Assembly (NCBI GenBank): GCA_937949965.1
Contig: CALFBF010000003.1
Coordinates: 1-44,922 of the forward strand
Length of the DNA: 44,922 bases
Direction of reading: 5' to 3'
Origin: an uncultured Roseibacillus sp.
Lineage (GTDB): Bacteria > Verrucomicrobiota > Verrucomicrobiia > Verrucomicrobiales > Akkermansiaceae
Under the pieces are notes generated by a model. The model was not told the origin of the DNA, did not search any database, and saw only the letters and a program-made list of their open reading frames with translations. Made by a program: the position numbers and the translations under genes. Of the stretch, positions 34,765-44,209 are shown one piece after another. Position 1 is the first letter of the stretch. Each line of letters starts with the position of its first letter.

Positions 34765-34913
34765 AGTTCCCTTGTCCTCAATGATGTGCAGATTCCACAC
34801 CAGCAGCCTAGTCAAAAGTTATTTTTTGAAAATATCTCTTACGCTAACTGACAAACCCCATGTCTCCTCGACACTGGCTCCCAGCCTGCTAATGCCATAG
34901 GTCTTCCGCTAAA

Positions 34914-37346
34914 ATGAGTGATAATCACGATGCCCAATCCGACGAGTCTAACACCTTCGACAAAGAGAACTACATGGACTCTGCGAAGAAACTGCGTGCA
35001 GAGGATCTTTTTCCTGGAAAGGTCATCAAAACGGAGCAAGAAAACCTTCGGGCAATCCTAACTTGTGACAATCGGGTCAAACTTGCGATTACTGCGCTGA
35101 GTGAGGAAGTGATCCACCTGCAGTACGCGCCTGACGGATATCTCTCTGACAATTTTTCTTATGCGGCTCTCCCCAAAAACTTCCCGAGCCGCAAAGCGCC
35201 AGAGTTCATCGAATCAGAAGAAAGCATTTCCTTTGTAACGGAAGCGTTGCAAGTAGAGATTTCTAACAACGGGCTCGCGCTTAAGATCTCAGACGCGGAC
35301 GGTCAGCTCATGAGCGAAGACGAAAAAGGATTCCATTGGGAGCCCAACGAAATCTTTGGTGGTAATATCGTGCAATACTCGAGGCGCATCCAAAGTGATG
35401 AACTCTTCTATGGCCTCGGGGACAAGTCCTGTCATTCCGAACTGAGCGGTCGTCGCTTCGAGCTCTGGGGCTCGGATACCTATGCCTACGGCTCGGAGAC
35501 CGATCCACTCTATAAGAACATTCCCTTTTTCATCGGGATTCACAACGACCGGGCCTACGGAATCTTCTTTGATAATAGTCATCGATCTTTCTTCGATTTT
35601 GGAAAAGAGCGGAAAACCACCTCTTCCTTTTGGGCGCAAGGAGGACAGATGAATTTCTACTACCTACACGGTCCCAGCGTTGCGGAGGTTGTGCGCCGTT
35701 TTGCTCAACTAACAGGTGTCCCCGAACTCCCGCCCCTCTGGGCCCTTGGTTTTCATCAATGCAAGTGGTCATACCGCACTGAGAAAGAGGTCACCGATCT
35801 TGCAGCGGGCTTCATCGAGCATCAAATTCCTTGTGATGCCCTCTATGTGGACATTGATTATATGGATGGTTTTCGCTGCTTCACTTGGAATCTAACATCC
35901 TTTCCCAAACCCGGAGAAATGATCCGAACGCTAGAGGAAAAAGGGTTCAAGACGGTCGCAATCATCGACCCCGGCATCAAGGTTGACCCCGGATATTCGG
36001 TCTATGACGAAGGGATTGCGGGAGACCACTTCTGTCGCCAGATGGATGGGGATGTTTACACGGGGCAAGTGTGGCCCGGTGACTGTCATTTTCCGGATTT
36101 CACGAAACCTTCGGTCAGAGATTGGTGGGCCGGGTTGTTCGGCGGACTGATCGAAGAGAACGGTATCGCGGGTATCTGGAACGACATGAATGAGCCTGCT
36201 GACTTCAATGACGATAAGACCTTTCCGAATCATATCCGACACGATTACGACGGCCATCCCTGCTCCCACCGGCAAGCGCACAATGTCTATGGCACGCAGA
36301 TGATCCGAGCGACCCGAGACGGGCTCACTCGTTTCAACAATGGTAAACGACCCTTCGCGATCACGCGTTCAGCCTACGCAGGAGCTTGGCGATATGCCTC
36401 CGCTTGGACCGGTGACAACATCTCGTCTTGGGAGCACCTCAAAATCGCGAACACGCAATGCCAACGGCTGAACCTCTCAGGCTATAGCTTCGTGGGATCT
36501 GATATCGGAGGGTTCCTGGAGCAAACAGATGGTGAGCTTTTCACCCGCTGGATTCAACTCGGCGTCTTCCACCCCTTCTGCCGCGTCCACTCCTCGGGCG
36601 AACATGGGGACCAAGAACCGTGGTCCTTTGGCGAGCCCTATACGGGCATTGTTAGAAAATTCCTCGAACTTCGCTACCAACTGCTCCCGTATTTTTACAC
36701 CGTCTTCCGCCAACATATTGAGACGGGCGACCCGATGTTGCGCCCCCTCATCTATCACGATCACACCGATCATGAGACCTTCCACCGCGCGGAGGAATTC
36801 TCTATCGGCGATCACCTCTTCGTCTGCCCTATTTCGGAAAAAGGAAGCACCAGCCGCCAACTCTACCTCACCACCGGACAGTATTACAACTACTGGACTG
36901 AGGAGCTGATAGAGGGAGGAAAAGAGTTCACCTGCGAGGCCTCTCTCGAACAAACTCCCCTCTTCGTTCGCGCTGGGGCCGTGATTCCGATGGACCCCGT
37001 GCGGCAGTATTCTTGGCAAGAAGCGGAAGATCCTCAGGTCTATCATTTCTACCTCCCTACCAAGCAATCGACTCCGATCCACTCACAACTCTACCTCGAT
37101 TCTGGCGATCACTATGATCACCTCGAAGGTCATTACGTTCTCGTCAAATTCGCCGCAGAGAAAGTGGATGAAACTACGATCACTCTCACTATTTCCCGAG
37201 AAGGTAGGCACCCTCTCCCTCCCACTCTCTTGCAAATTCACAGTAGCGAGAACTACCGTGAAGTGAGTATCGATGGCCAAAGCCAAGCCCTCACTGAAGC
37301 GCTTGAAATCGCTCCAGACATGAAAGAGATTCGCATCAAAATCTAA
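34914..37346 (+). CDS. GH31 alpha-glucosidase
   Basis: An 810-aa glycoside hydrolase family 31 enzyme. Motifs: FYGLGDKSCHSELSGRRFELWGSDTYAYG, GFHQCKWSYRTEKEV, ALYVDIDYMDGFRCFTW, nucleophile Asp424 in IWNDMNEPADF, acid/base Asp501 in ASAWTGDNISSWEHLK, and FVGSDIGGF...FTRWIQLGVFHPFCRVHSS. It hydrolyses terminal alpha-glucosidic bonds of oligosaccharides. No signal peptide is visible, so it is probably cytoplasmic. Met21 (MDSAKKLRAEDLFPG) is an alternative start. It is divergent from the GT4/GH57 pair, across 149 bp. Its TAA lies inside a TCTAAC hexamer and overlaps the stop of the convergent giant gene. Confidence 0.95.
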   Translation: MSDNHDAQSDESNTFDKENYMDSAKKLRAEDLFPGKVIKTEQENLRAILTCDNRVKLAITALSEEVIHLQYAPDGYLSDNFSYAALPKNFPSRKAPEFIESEESISFVTEALQVEISNNGLALKISDADGQLMSEDEKGFHWEPNEIFGGNIVQYSRRIQSDELFYGLGDKSCHSELSGRRFELWGSDTYAYGSETDPLYKNIPFFIGIHNDRAYGIFFDNSHRSFFDFGKERKTTSSFWAQGGQMNFYYLHGPSVAEVVRRFAQLTGVPELPPLWALGFHQCKWSYRTEKEVTDLAAGFIEHQIPCDALYVDIDYMDGFRCFTWNLTSFPKPGEMIRTLEEKGFKTVAIIDPGIKVDPGYSVYDEGIAGDHFCRQMDGDVYTGQVWPGDCHFPDFTKPSVRDWWAGLFGGLIEENGIAGIWNDMNEPADFNDDKTFPNHIRHDYDGHPCSHRQAHNVYGTQMIRATRDGLTRFNNGKRPFAITRSAYAGAWRYASAWTGDNISSWEHLKIANTQCQRLNLSGYSFVGSDIGGFLEQTDGELFTRWIQLGVFHPFCRVHSSGEHGDQEPWSFGEPYTGIVRKFLELRYQLLPYFYTVFRQHIETGDPMLRPLIYHDHTDHETFHRAEEFSIGDHLFVCPISEKGSTSRQLYLTTGQYYNYWTEELIEGGKEFTCEASLEQTPLFVRAGAVIPMDPVRQYSWQEAEDPQVYHFYLPTKQSTPIHSQLYLDSGDHYDHLEGHYVLVKFAAEKVDETTITLTISREGRHPLPPTLLQIHSSENYREVSIDGQSQALTEALEIAPDMKEIRIKI

Positions 37347-40300
37347 CGAGAACGCTCTCTCCGAATCCCGAACGCAAAGCTCCCGGCAAGAATCGCTAAC
37401 AGGCTGAGAGCAATTACTACCTCGACGATAGCCCATTCGTTAGCTTCTTGAAGCACCATCCCCAAGACCAAAGGCTTGTCCTCATCTACCCGCACTGTTC
37501 TGCGAAATACGAATTCTCGTCCCTCTTCTGGAATCGGTACCGAGATCGCTTGCGGAGCAGGCTCGGTTGCCTTTTGGTGACGAACTAAGCGATCTGCAAT
37601 GCGACGCAAAAATTCGTTTTCTTCCACCGAGTTTCCAACCAAAAGAGCATCTAACTCATCAGGACGAAAGTTGACTTCTCCCAGCAAAATCGTGTTGGAA
37701 GAAGCAGCGAGCTCTAACTGACTATTCCGAAACCCGACGGCTTCCTCGATCTGGTTCTCCAGATAGACCCGTTGGCGTCGTGAATTGAGGCCCGCCACCA
37801 CTTGCTCGGTCTGCACCCGATTCAACTTCACGCGAGCATCCTCATTAGTCGCTTCATCAAGATTGTAGTTATTAGCCACATTTTGATAAAGTTGTAAGGC
37901 TTCTGCTTGCAGCCCTTGGCTCAAAAATTCATCTGCTTTCTCGAAGGTTTCTTGCGCCTTCTCCTTCTCTAACAAGGCCCGCGTCTCAATGCTTTTGACA
38001 TAAGACATTTTCCCGAAACTCTTGCCACGAATACTTTCCTCCAAGTCCAGGTCGCCAGTAACATCTGTGATACCGTATCTCTCTGGGACAATCACGCGCC
38101 ACTCAATATTCTCAAGAGGCACTGAAATCTCAGGACTCTGCAGAGAGAGCTTATGCCCTGGTTGACCATCCACTGCGTAGGCGAACTCGACCTCGGCGGT
38201 GTCGCCTCCAATACCGGGCACGACATAGAATTGATAGTTCGCGCCATCCCGCACCACGTTCACACTTTCCCCATTCACAAAGACATTGAAAAGCTCGCCT
38301 GTTTCCTCGAAGGCAATCCTTAACGGACTGCGTTGAATCACTTCTAACTGTAACTTGACCGCAGTGAACAAATCACCCTTCGGGGAAACAACCGTTGTTA
38401 GAGAGCCCTCGGAAACACGCAACTTGAGAGCCTCGGCAACAGCATGACGTGCAACCTGAACTCCGAAGACCCCTTCCCCGGAACGCAAGGTTAAGGCTGG
38501 GATTCCGCCCTGACTAACATCACGAAGTTCCATCGGCACTGCACTCCAATCCAGACGATACCAGCCCTCGGACAAGCCCCCTGCCTCGACCTCTAACTGC
38601 GCTCCCGCCCAGAGAGCAAGATAGGAGGATACCTGGCGAAGCTCAGGAAACTGAGGAGTGACTATCTGCTCCTTGCCTTCATCCCGTTCACCCGTTCGTT
38701 CCCACTCGATACGGAGATCTTGTCTCCCAATCACTCGGCGCTTAAAGCTAACTTCCCAAAGCTCATCCTCCCCAGCTACCGGCGAGATTCCACTCACCGC
38801 TGAGCCACTTGCTCGCAGCGTCTTAGCAACCTCTTCACCGAGACCAGGAATGCGAACGCTCACGCGACGCACGGCTGCATTCTCAATCTGCAAAGTGACT
38901 AACAGCACATGCCGAGTCTGCCCTTCTCGCAAGGTGAGTTCCTGCAACAGCTGACCAGTAATCCATGGTTCTAACTCCTCAATCCCGAACCGCAGTCTCC
39001 AATCCTTTTGTAAGAGACGATAAGCCAAGGCTGGACTATTTTTGTTAGAAGTTGCCAATGCCTGCGGATCAACTTCGGAGACCCCTTGTCTAGCCAGTGT
39101 ACGCAAGCGAATCCCTTGCTCAGTGCGAATGATTAATCGACCCGACTGGCGAGCCGCTTCCTGCACGGCAAAACGAGGGGCGGTCCAGTCGTCGCCTTCG
39201 CTCGTGACTAGCTCTGTGCTCGCTTTCACAAACACTAAGAAAAAATCATGCTGCCCTATCGTCTGCCCATTGAGATGCACGGTGACTTCACCTTGTTCAC
39301 CTTCCCCGCTCTCGTCCCAATGGCTGACTTCGGCACCACTGAGGGACTCGACTTCAAAGCCGGCAGGAATGGGAAAACGGAAATTAAAAATACCGGCCCG
39401 AGCGACATCAAGACGAGCATTTACGCTATAGAGAGTTCGCTCCGCCCCCAGAGAAAGAGTCTCTTCGGTCACCACTCGCACTTCTGGTTCCACCGCGACG
39501 AGCTGGAGAGCCAACTCGGCGGGCTGCTCACGGTAACGATAGGCTCGATGCAGAACCGCGGAGCGGTCCTTTATAAGTTCGCTCTGAAAGTCAGCCAAAT
39601 TCACTTCCAAAAGCCCCTCGGCAGTCAATCCTTCCGCTTGAGTCTTCCCCCGAAAGGCAATCCCCATCGTTCCTACTTCTCGCTCACCGCCCAAGACTCT
39701 CACTGGCTCAACTGCCAAATCGAGAGGCAGTGCGCCGAGACTTTTCTGAGTGATCACCTGAAAGGAGAAAGGTTGCCAAGGAGCATCCTGCAGCTCCACG
39801 GTGAGTTCGCTCAGTTCGGCACTGAAACGCCAGTTCGCCACCGGACCATCTTCTACTGTCGTCACTGCCAATCCTTCAGGAATGGTTAATTTGAGTTCTC
39901 TAACAACTCCTTGGGAAGGGTTCACTTCCACACGATGATAACCTTCTAACAAGCCCAAACCCGGCAGGTAGGCATTACTCACTTCTACGAAAAATGCGGT
40001 CTCTTCTTGTAAAGGATCTCGCTCACGCGGCTTCATGACCACTCGGGCATCACTACGAGGTAGCAGAATGATCTCGGCTGCACTGCCATCTGCCCGTTCC
40101 TCCTGCGTCACTTGTGCCGCCGTCTCACAATCAATTGCCCAATTCGCTTGGTCGAGTGTGACTTGTAAAGTGTTAACTGCCGCCGGCGCAGTCGGCACCG
40201 AGACCGCGCTTTCCGGCACCTGCATTTGATAAGAGAAGGTAAAAGTTCGCCGTTTGTTCTCCGGTTGCCGTTTTCCTACATTCACACTCTCTGATGCATT

Positions 40301-43300
40301 CTCAGCTTCCTCTTCTTGGGGCGGCAGAGTGATAAAGGTCACCAGGTATCCGCCATCGTCCTTCGAGAGACGAAGTCCGCGGCCTTCGAAATTCTCGAGC
40401 GTCACGGAATCCTTTAAGAAGTAGAATTGGTCTCCTATTTCTCCACGACAAACCATCTCTCCCTCTGCCACTAGGCGCTCCTCGGTGATCGTCCATTGCT
40501 GGCGAAGACTGTCGCCACTGGTGATAACTTCTCCCAAAATCGATTGCGACGAGAATAAGAGGAAAGCGAGGGCGAGTAAGACGGTCGCGGCAGCAGCAGA
40601 ATGGCCTCCACTAGAATCCTCGTCCTCAGAAGAAGAACCGCCCCCGCCCCGACGCAGCATCTGATAAGCCATCCCAACCAGCAAGACAGCGAACAAGGCG
40701 AAGAACCAAAAAGCGCCCCCAGGCATCCACAGACAGGTACCTCCAGCTACAAGGAGTCCCAGAAAGCGTAAAAAAGCGGTTTTGAGAAAAAGTCCTACCC
40801 CAAATACTACAACCCCAAGGGCAAGAAACGCGAAGCCTGGCAAACTCCATCTCATCTCATTAGTAGCCAAGTTAGAAACCTCGGCGGCGACCGTCTCGCC
40901 TGCGGAAAGGACTGGCACCCCAATCTCCAAGGAAGATCTTCCTAGCGAAGGAGCATAGGCAGAAGTAACTAACAGAATAGCCAAGATGGCAAAAGCGACC
41001 ACTGCCAAGAGAACTCCAAATACTCGGCTACGACGGCCGAAGGTTGCCATCAGAATGACTAACAACACTAGGCACCCAACAGATCCCAAGGCGCGAGAAA
41101 CAATCCAACTCGCGCCACCCCAGCCTGACTGCCAAGGCGATTTCCCCTTTTCACGGAGAAGGAGTCTGCGACGTTCATCTCCTTGGAGACGCCATTCAGT
41201 CTTCAGCACTGGAGCGGCCACCACAGGCAAAGTCAGCTTGGGATAGCGGGGATCACCGGCACTTTGTCCGTAACGCACCTTTACCTCCAAGGTCTTGTTA
41301 GCATCGGCATCAGCAGGTAACGGCACCAGAGTGGAACTGCCATCGGCCCGGGCATTCACGGCCTCTCCGGCAACCCGCACTTCCCACAGACGAGTCTCCG
41401 CAGGGAGGTCGAGGCGTAGAATACGTTCTCCTCGAGTTTTGACCTGATAGATGGCATCAGTGACCACTTCGCCATCACGCGAAATACGGCTCTCGGCCTC
41501 TGCAAACTCGACAACCTGTGCCACCGTTTCGCCAGGAGCAAACCACTCCACATCCATCGTCAGCGCGAAAGGACGCTTTGTATATTGGAAGGATGCTAAT
41601 GAAGGCGCAGAACTGGCGAGACGAAACTCGGCAGGGAGTTCGAGCGCATCAAGCTTCAGCAAATTCTCGGAAGCGTTGGTAAGCTGAGAGTTCACCTGCG
41701 CAGAACTCACAATCTGAAGATAGCCCCGTTCGCCACGAGTACCGAGAGGTTGCACACGACCAGGTTGCACCGTGCCCTGCTGGGAGCCCACCGGCTCTTC
41801 ACAAGTCAATAACAGCGTATACAAACCAATGACAGGCTGCTGTAAGGTGACGATCACAAGGTCTTCCTCGCGACGCCAGCTGCGCACATTTTGGCCATCA
41901 ATAGCGACGTTGCCAGCCTCGGGAGGAACGCTCAGTCGCCACTCATCTACGGGACTTCCCGTAACGAAATAATTAACCACCACACTGCCAAAAGCGGTGC
42001 CATCCTTGAGGGCATAGAGGTGGAAGACATCGGCTTCAATACTACGAGGAAGACGCTCAACCTGCAACTTAGCAGACCAGCTACGCTCGCGAATCCGGAA
42101 GGCTAACTGCAGCCCTTTAGTCTGTTTGGGAAAGATCGAAAGAGGCTTCTCCACAACATCCTGCAAGGAAGTAATCGCAAGGCGAATTCCAGGTTCTGCG
42201 ACTACTCCGATCGTTCCTCGCACGGCCTTGGCATCTTGATAGATAAGCGACGGGAGAGACCATTCTTCGGGCGCGAGAGAATCACTTTTCTCCAGATCAA
42301 TCTTCACTAACTGTCGCCCTATCAACTCTTTCGCAAAGATAACACGCAGAGGGCGCAGTCCCTCGACAGCCTCGCTCGCGACCACATAGTCGGCCACCTG
42401 GGCACCACTCACCGAAACCACGGAATACTCCGCCGGGACTTGCAGCTGCCATTCACGAAGGCCTGCCTCTCGAATGTCTAGCTCGATATCAGCTCGAATA
42501 CGGCGTTCGCTTTCACCCAACTCATAGACAAGAGTCTCGGTCACGGAGACTTCTGGTGAGATCTGATCAACTGCAATCGTTAGATTATAATCAGCAGTCG
42601 GAAATCGATAAACGAACTGTTGCCGGGCGGACACCGCTTCGTTGGGAAACTCCTCAGGAGCCAGCTGCAGCAGTCCGGTCGCCTGCTCCAGAGACAATCG
42701 CACCGAACCTTCATTACGAAGCCGCAGGAATCCCGCATGGCGAACCGCATTCGCCGGGCTCAACCGCAAAGCAGTGCTCATAGTGGGCAGTCCTTCTAAC
42801 GGAACCTGACTGCGCACCAACAATTGCAATTCTTTCTCCTCCGCTTCCCGTAGACGCACGCGAAGACCTCCCTCTTCTCGATCCCAAGAGAGCACCTTGA
42901 CTCCCTCGACCGAGAGAATTTCGCCCGCTCCTGCGGTCTCGAAAAAGATCTCCTCTAACTGCCCCTGAAGGACCTGCACCTTCAGGCTCGTATCTTGGCG
43001 CAAAAGCCCGGCTCCCACTCGAATATCGACTACGGATTCACTGGAGAAAAAGAGTGAATCCGCCTTTTCGACATCCTCACTTTTCCAGGCCAGTGAAACC
43101 TCCCCCGAAGCAGGAACAAAGCCCTGCCAAATCCCGTCTTTCAGGACCGGCCGCACCGATCGAGCCTCCGAAAAAGTCACTTCCTGAAGTCCCGCTATAT
43201 CAAGAGGCAATACGGTGGTCGAAGGGGTTATAAAATCGAGTGCGCGGTAGTCAGACCCGCGAGTAACCTTAGCCACAAAAGGCAGTGAGAGGAGATAGCG

Positions 43301-44209
43301 CCCTTTTTCTAAAGCCTCCACATAATAGGAATCATTCTTCACGTAAAAGCGGAGTCCTGCCACACGCGGCAAGTCGGTGACTGCCGCATTTCCGCTCAAT
43401 AGAGGCAATTCCACACCACCACGGTATGCGACCAACTCACCACGAAGGACGAAGGCCGCGGCATCATTCGCTTCATCGATTCCACCTGTTAGAGAAGCGC
43501 TTAAGAGCTCAATCTGAGCAGAAGGAACGCCGGCAGGGCGAACTGCGAGAGAGATCCGGCCTCCAGTAGTAGAAACTAACTTGCGAGAAACCGGGCCCGC
43601 CCCAAGAAGATGCTCCCATCCACTTTGCTCCTTCTCCTGGCGCTCGGGAGTATGGCCTAGTAATTTCTCAAACTCCGCCGTCGTTCCAGCTGCTACTTTG
43701 ATCACGAGAGAGGAATCGAAAGCAATGGCCTCACCTGTTCCCAAGTTCCAAAGCCAAATCTCTTGAGGGAGGTCTGCCAGTTCTTGTTCTGCCCGAACTT
43801 GGAAACGCAGCTCGGGAGCGTCCGCTTTCACCGCTAGATCGAGAAAAACTCCCTGTTCACCCTGTCGAGTGGCCCAGCTCTTAAGATAAGAGGAGTCTTC
43901 ACCCAGGGCGTTCACTTCAATGATTTTTCCGCCGCCGAGAACTTCGAAAGAAAAGGTTTCGGCCTCTCCTTGGATCACCTTGAGTGAAAGCTCGGCAGTG
44001 TGAGAGATGAGTTCTGAACCGACTTCTGTTCTCTGCGCGACGACTGCGGAATAATATACCGGCACGGGCGCGGACTCCTTGACGTCGATTTTCACCGAAG
44101 CCTCTTCCACTGCCACTAAGGAAGAACCGAACAAGCCGGTGAAACCTAAAACCGCTTGGCCTACTGTTCTCCACGAAGCAGCTCCCCTCTTAAACACATT
44201 TTTCATCAT
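37343..44209 (-). CDS. Giant (2,288-aa) exported/membrane protein with internal duplication
   Basis: I do not recognise a named family. Visible: an N-terminal signal-like stretch (about residues 18-33); a long beta-rich region; several membrane helices around residues 1035-1230 (for example GCLVLLVILMATF, FGVLLAVVAFAILAILLVT, FWFFALFAVLLVGMAYQML); a Gly/Ser/Asp-rich linker; and another hydrophobic helix (AAAATVLLALAFLLFSSQSILGEV) that resembles a second export signal. A second beta-rich half then ends in a C-terminal helix (VEVVIALSLLAILAGSFAFG) and RRERSR. Both halves share phrases such as YRF...SPEVSVTETLVYELGE and YRY...EPEVRVVTEETLSLGA. Its ATG overlaps the upstream YfbK-type stop (ATGA). 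Confidence 0.85.
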   Translation of the reverse strand: MMKNVFKRGAASWRTVGQAVLGFTGLFGSSLVAVEEASVKIDVKESAPVPVYYSAVVAQRTEVGSELISHTAELSLKVIQGEAETFSFEVLGGGKIIEVNALGEDSSYLKSWATRQGEQGVFLDLAVKADAPELRFQVRAEQELADLPQEIWLWNLGTGEAIAFDSSLVIKVAAGTTAEFEKLLGHTPERQEKEQSGWEHLLGAGPVSRKLVSTTGGRISLAVRPAGVPSAQIELLSASLTGGIDEANDAAAFVLRGELVAYRGGVELPLLSGNAAVTDLPRVAGLRFYVKNDSYYVEALEKGRYLLSLPFVAKVTRGSDYRALDFITPSTTVLPLDIAGLQEVTFSEARSVRPVLKDGIWQGFVPASGEVSLAWKSEDVEKADSLFFSSESVVDIRVGAGLLRQDTSLKVQVLQGQLEEIFFETAGAGEILSVEGVKVLSWDREEGGLRVRLREAEEKELQLLVRSQVPLEGLPTMSTALRLSPANAVRHAGFLRLRNEGSVRLSLEQATGLLQLAPEEFPNEAVSARQQFVYRFPTADYNLTIAVDQISPEVSVTETLVYELGESERRIRADIELDIREAGLREWQLQVPAEYSVVSVSGAQVADYVVASEAVEGLRPLRVIFAKELIGRQLVKIDLEKSDSLAPEEWSLPSLIYQDAKAVRGTIGVVAEPGIRLAITSLQDVVEKPLSIFPKQTKGLQLAFRIRERSWSAKLQVERLPRSIEADVFHLYALKDGTAFGSVVVNYFVTGSPVDEWRLSVPPEAGNVAIDGQNVRSWRREEDLVIVTLQQPVIGLYTLLLTCEEPVGSQQGTVQPGRVQPLGTRGERGYLQIVSSAQVNSQLTNASENLLKLDALELPAEFRLASSAPSLASFQYTKRPFALTMDVEWFAPGETVAQVVEFAEAESRISRDGEVVTDAIYQVKTRGERILRLDLPAETRLWEVRVAGEAVNARADGSSTLVPLPADADANKTLEVKVRYGQSAGDPRYPKLTLPVVAAPVLKTEWRLQGDERRRLLLREKGKSPWQSGWGGASWIVSRALGSVGCLVLLVILMATFGRRSRVFGVLLAVVAFAILAILLVTSAYAPSLGRSSLEIGVPVLSAGETVAAEVSNLATNEMRWSLPGFAFLALGVVVFGVGLFLKTAFLRFLGLLVAGGTCLWMPGGAFWFFALFAVLLVGMAYQMLRRGGGGSSSEDEDSSGGHSAAAATVLLALAFLLFSSQSILGEVITSGDSLRQQWTITEERLVAEGEMVCRGEIGDQFYFLKDSVTLENFEGRGLRLSKDDGGYLVTFITLPPQEEEAENASESVNVGKRQPENKRRTFTFSYQMQVPESAVSVPTAPAAVNTLQVTLDQANWAIDCETAAQVTQEERADGSAAEIILLPRSDARVVMKPRERDPLQEETAFFVEVSNAYLPGLGLLEGYHRVEVNPSQGVVRELKLTIPEGLAVTTVEDGPVANWRFSAELSELTVELQDAPWQPFSFQVITQKSLGALPLDLAVEPVRVLGGEREVGTMGIAFRGKTQAEGLTAEGLLEVNLADFQSELIKDRSAVLHRAYRYREQPAELALQLVAVEPEVRVVTEETLSLGAERTLYSVNARLDVARAGIFNFRFPIPAGFEVESLSGAEVSHWDESGEGEQGEVTVHLNGQTIGQHDFFLVFVKASTELVTSEGDDWTAPRFAVQEAARQSGRLIIRTEQGIRLRTLARQGVSEVDPQALATSNKNSPALAYRLLQKDWRLRFGIEELEPWITGQLLQELTLREGQTRHVLLVTLQIENAAVRRVSVRIPGLGEEVAKTLRASGSAVSGISPVAGEDELWEVSFKRRVIGRQDLRIEWERTGERDEGKEQIVTPQFPELRQVSSYLALWAGAQLEVEAGGLSEGWYRLDWSAVPMELRDVSQGGIPALTLRSGEGVFGVQVARHAVAEALKLRVSEGSLTTVVSPKGDLFTAVKLQLEVIQRSPLRIAFEETGELFNVFVNGESVNVVRDGANYQFYVVPGIGGDTAEVEFAYAVDGQPGHKLSLQSPEISVPLENIEWRVIVPERYGITDVTGDLDLEESIRGKSFGKMSYVKSIETRALLEKEKAQETFEKADEFLSQGLQAEALQLYQNVANNYNLDEATNEDARVKLNRVQTEQVVAGLNSRRQRVYLENQIEEAVGFRNSQLELAASSNTILLGEVNFRPDELDALLVGNSVEENEFLRRIADRLVRHQKATEPAPQAISVPIPEEGREFVFRRTVRVDEDKPLVLGMVLQEANEWAIVEVVIALSLLAILAGSFAFGIRRERSR

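Noticed and set aside
34765-34815. Upstream start of the GT4 glucan synthase
   Set aside because: The WEFPP motif sits just after the ATG at 34764, which has a good AAGGGA ribosome site; the extension adds residues not seen in the family.
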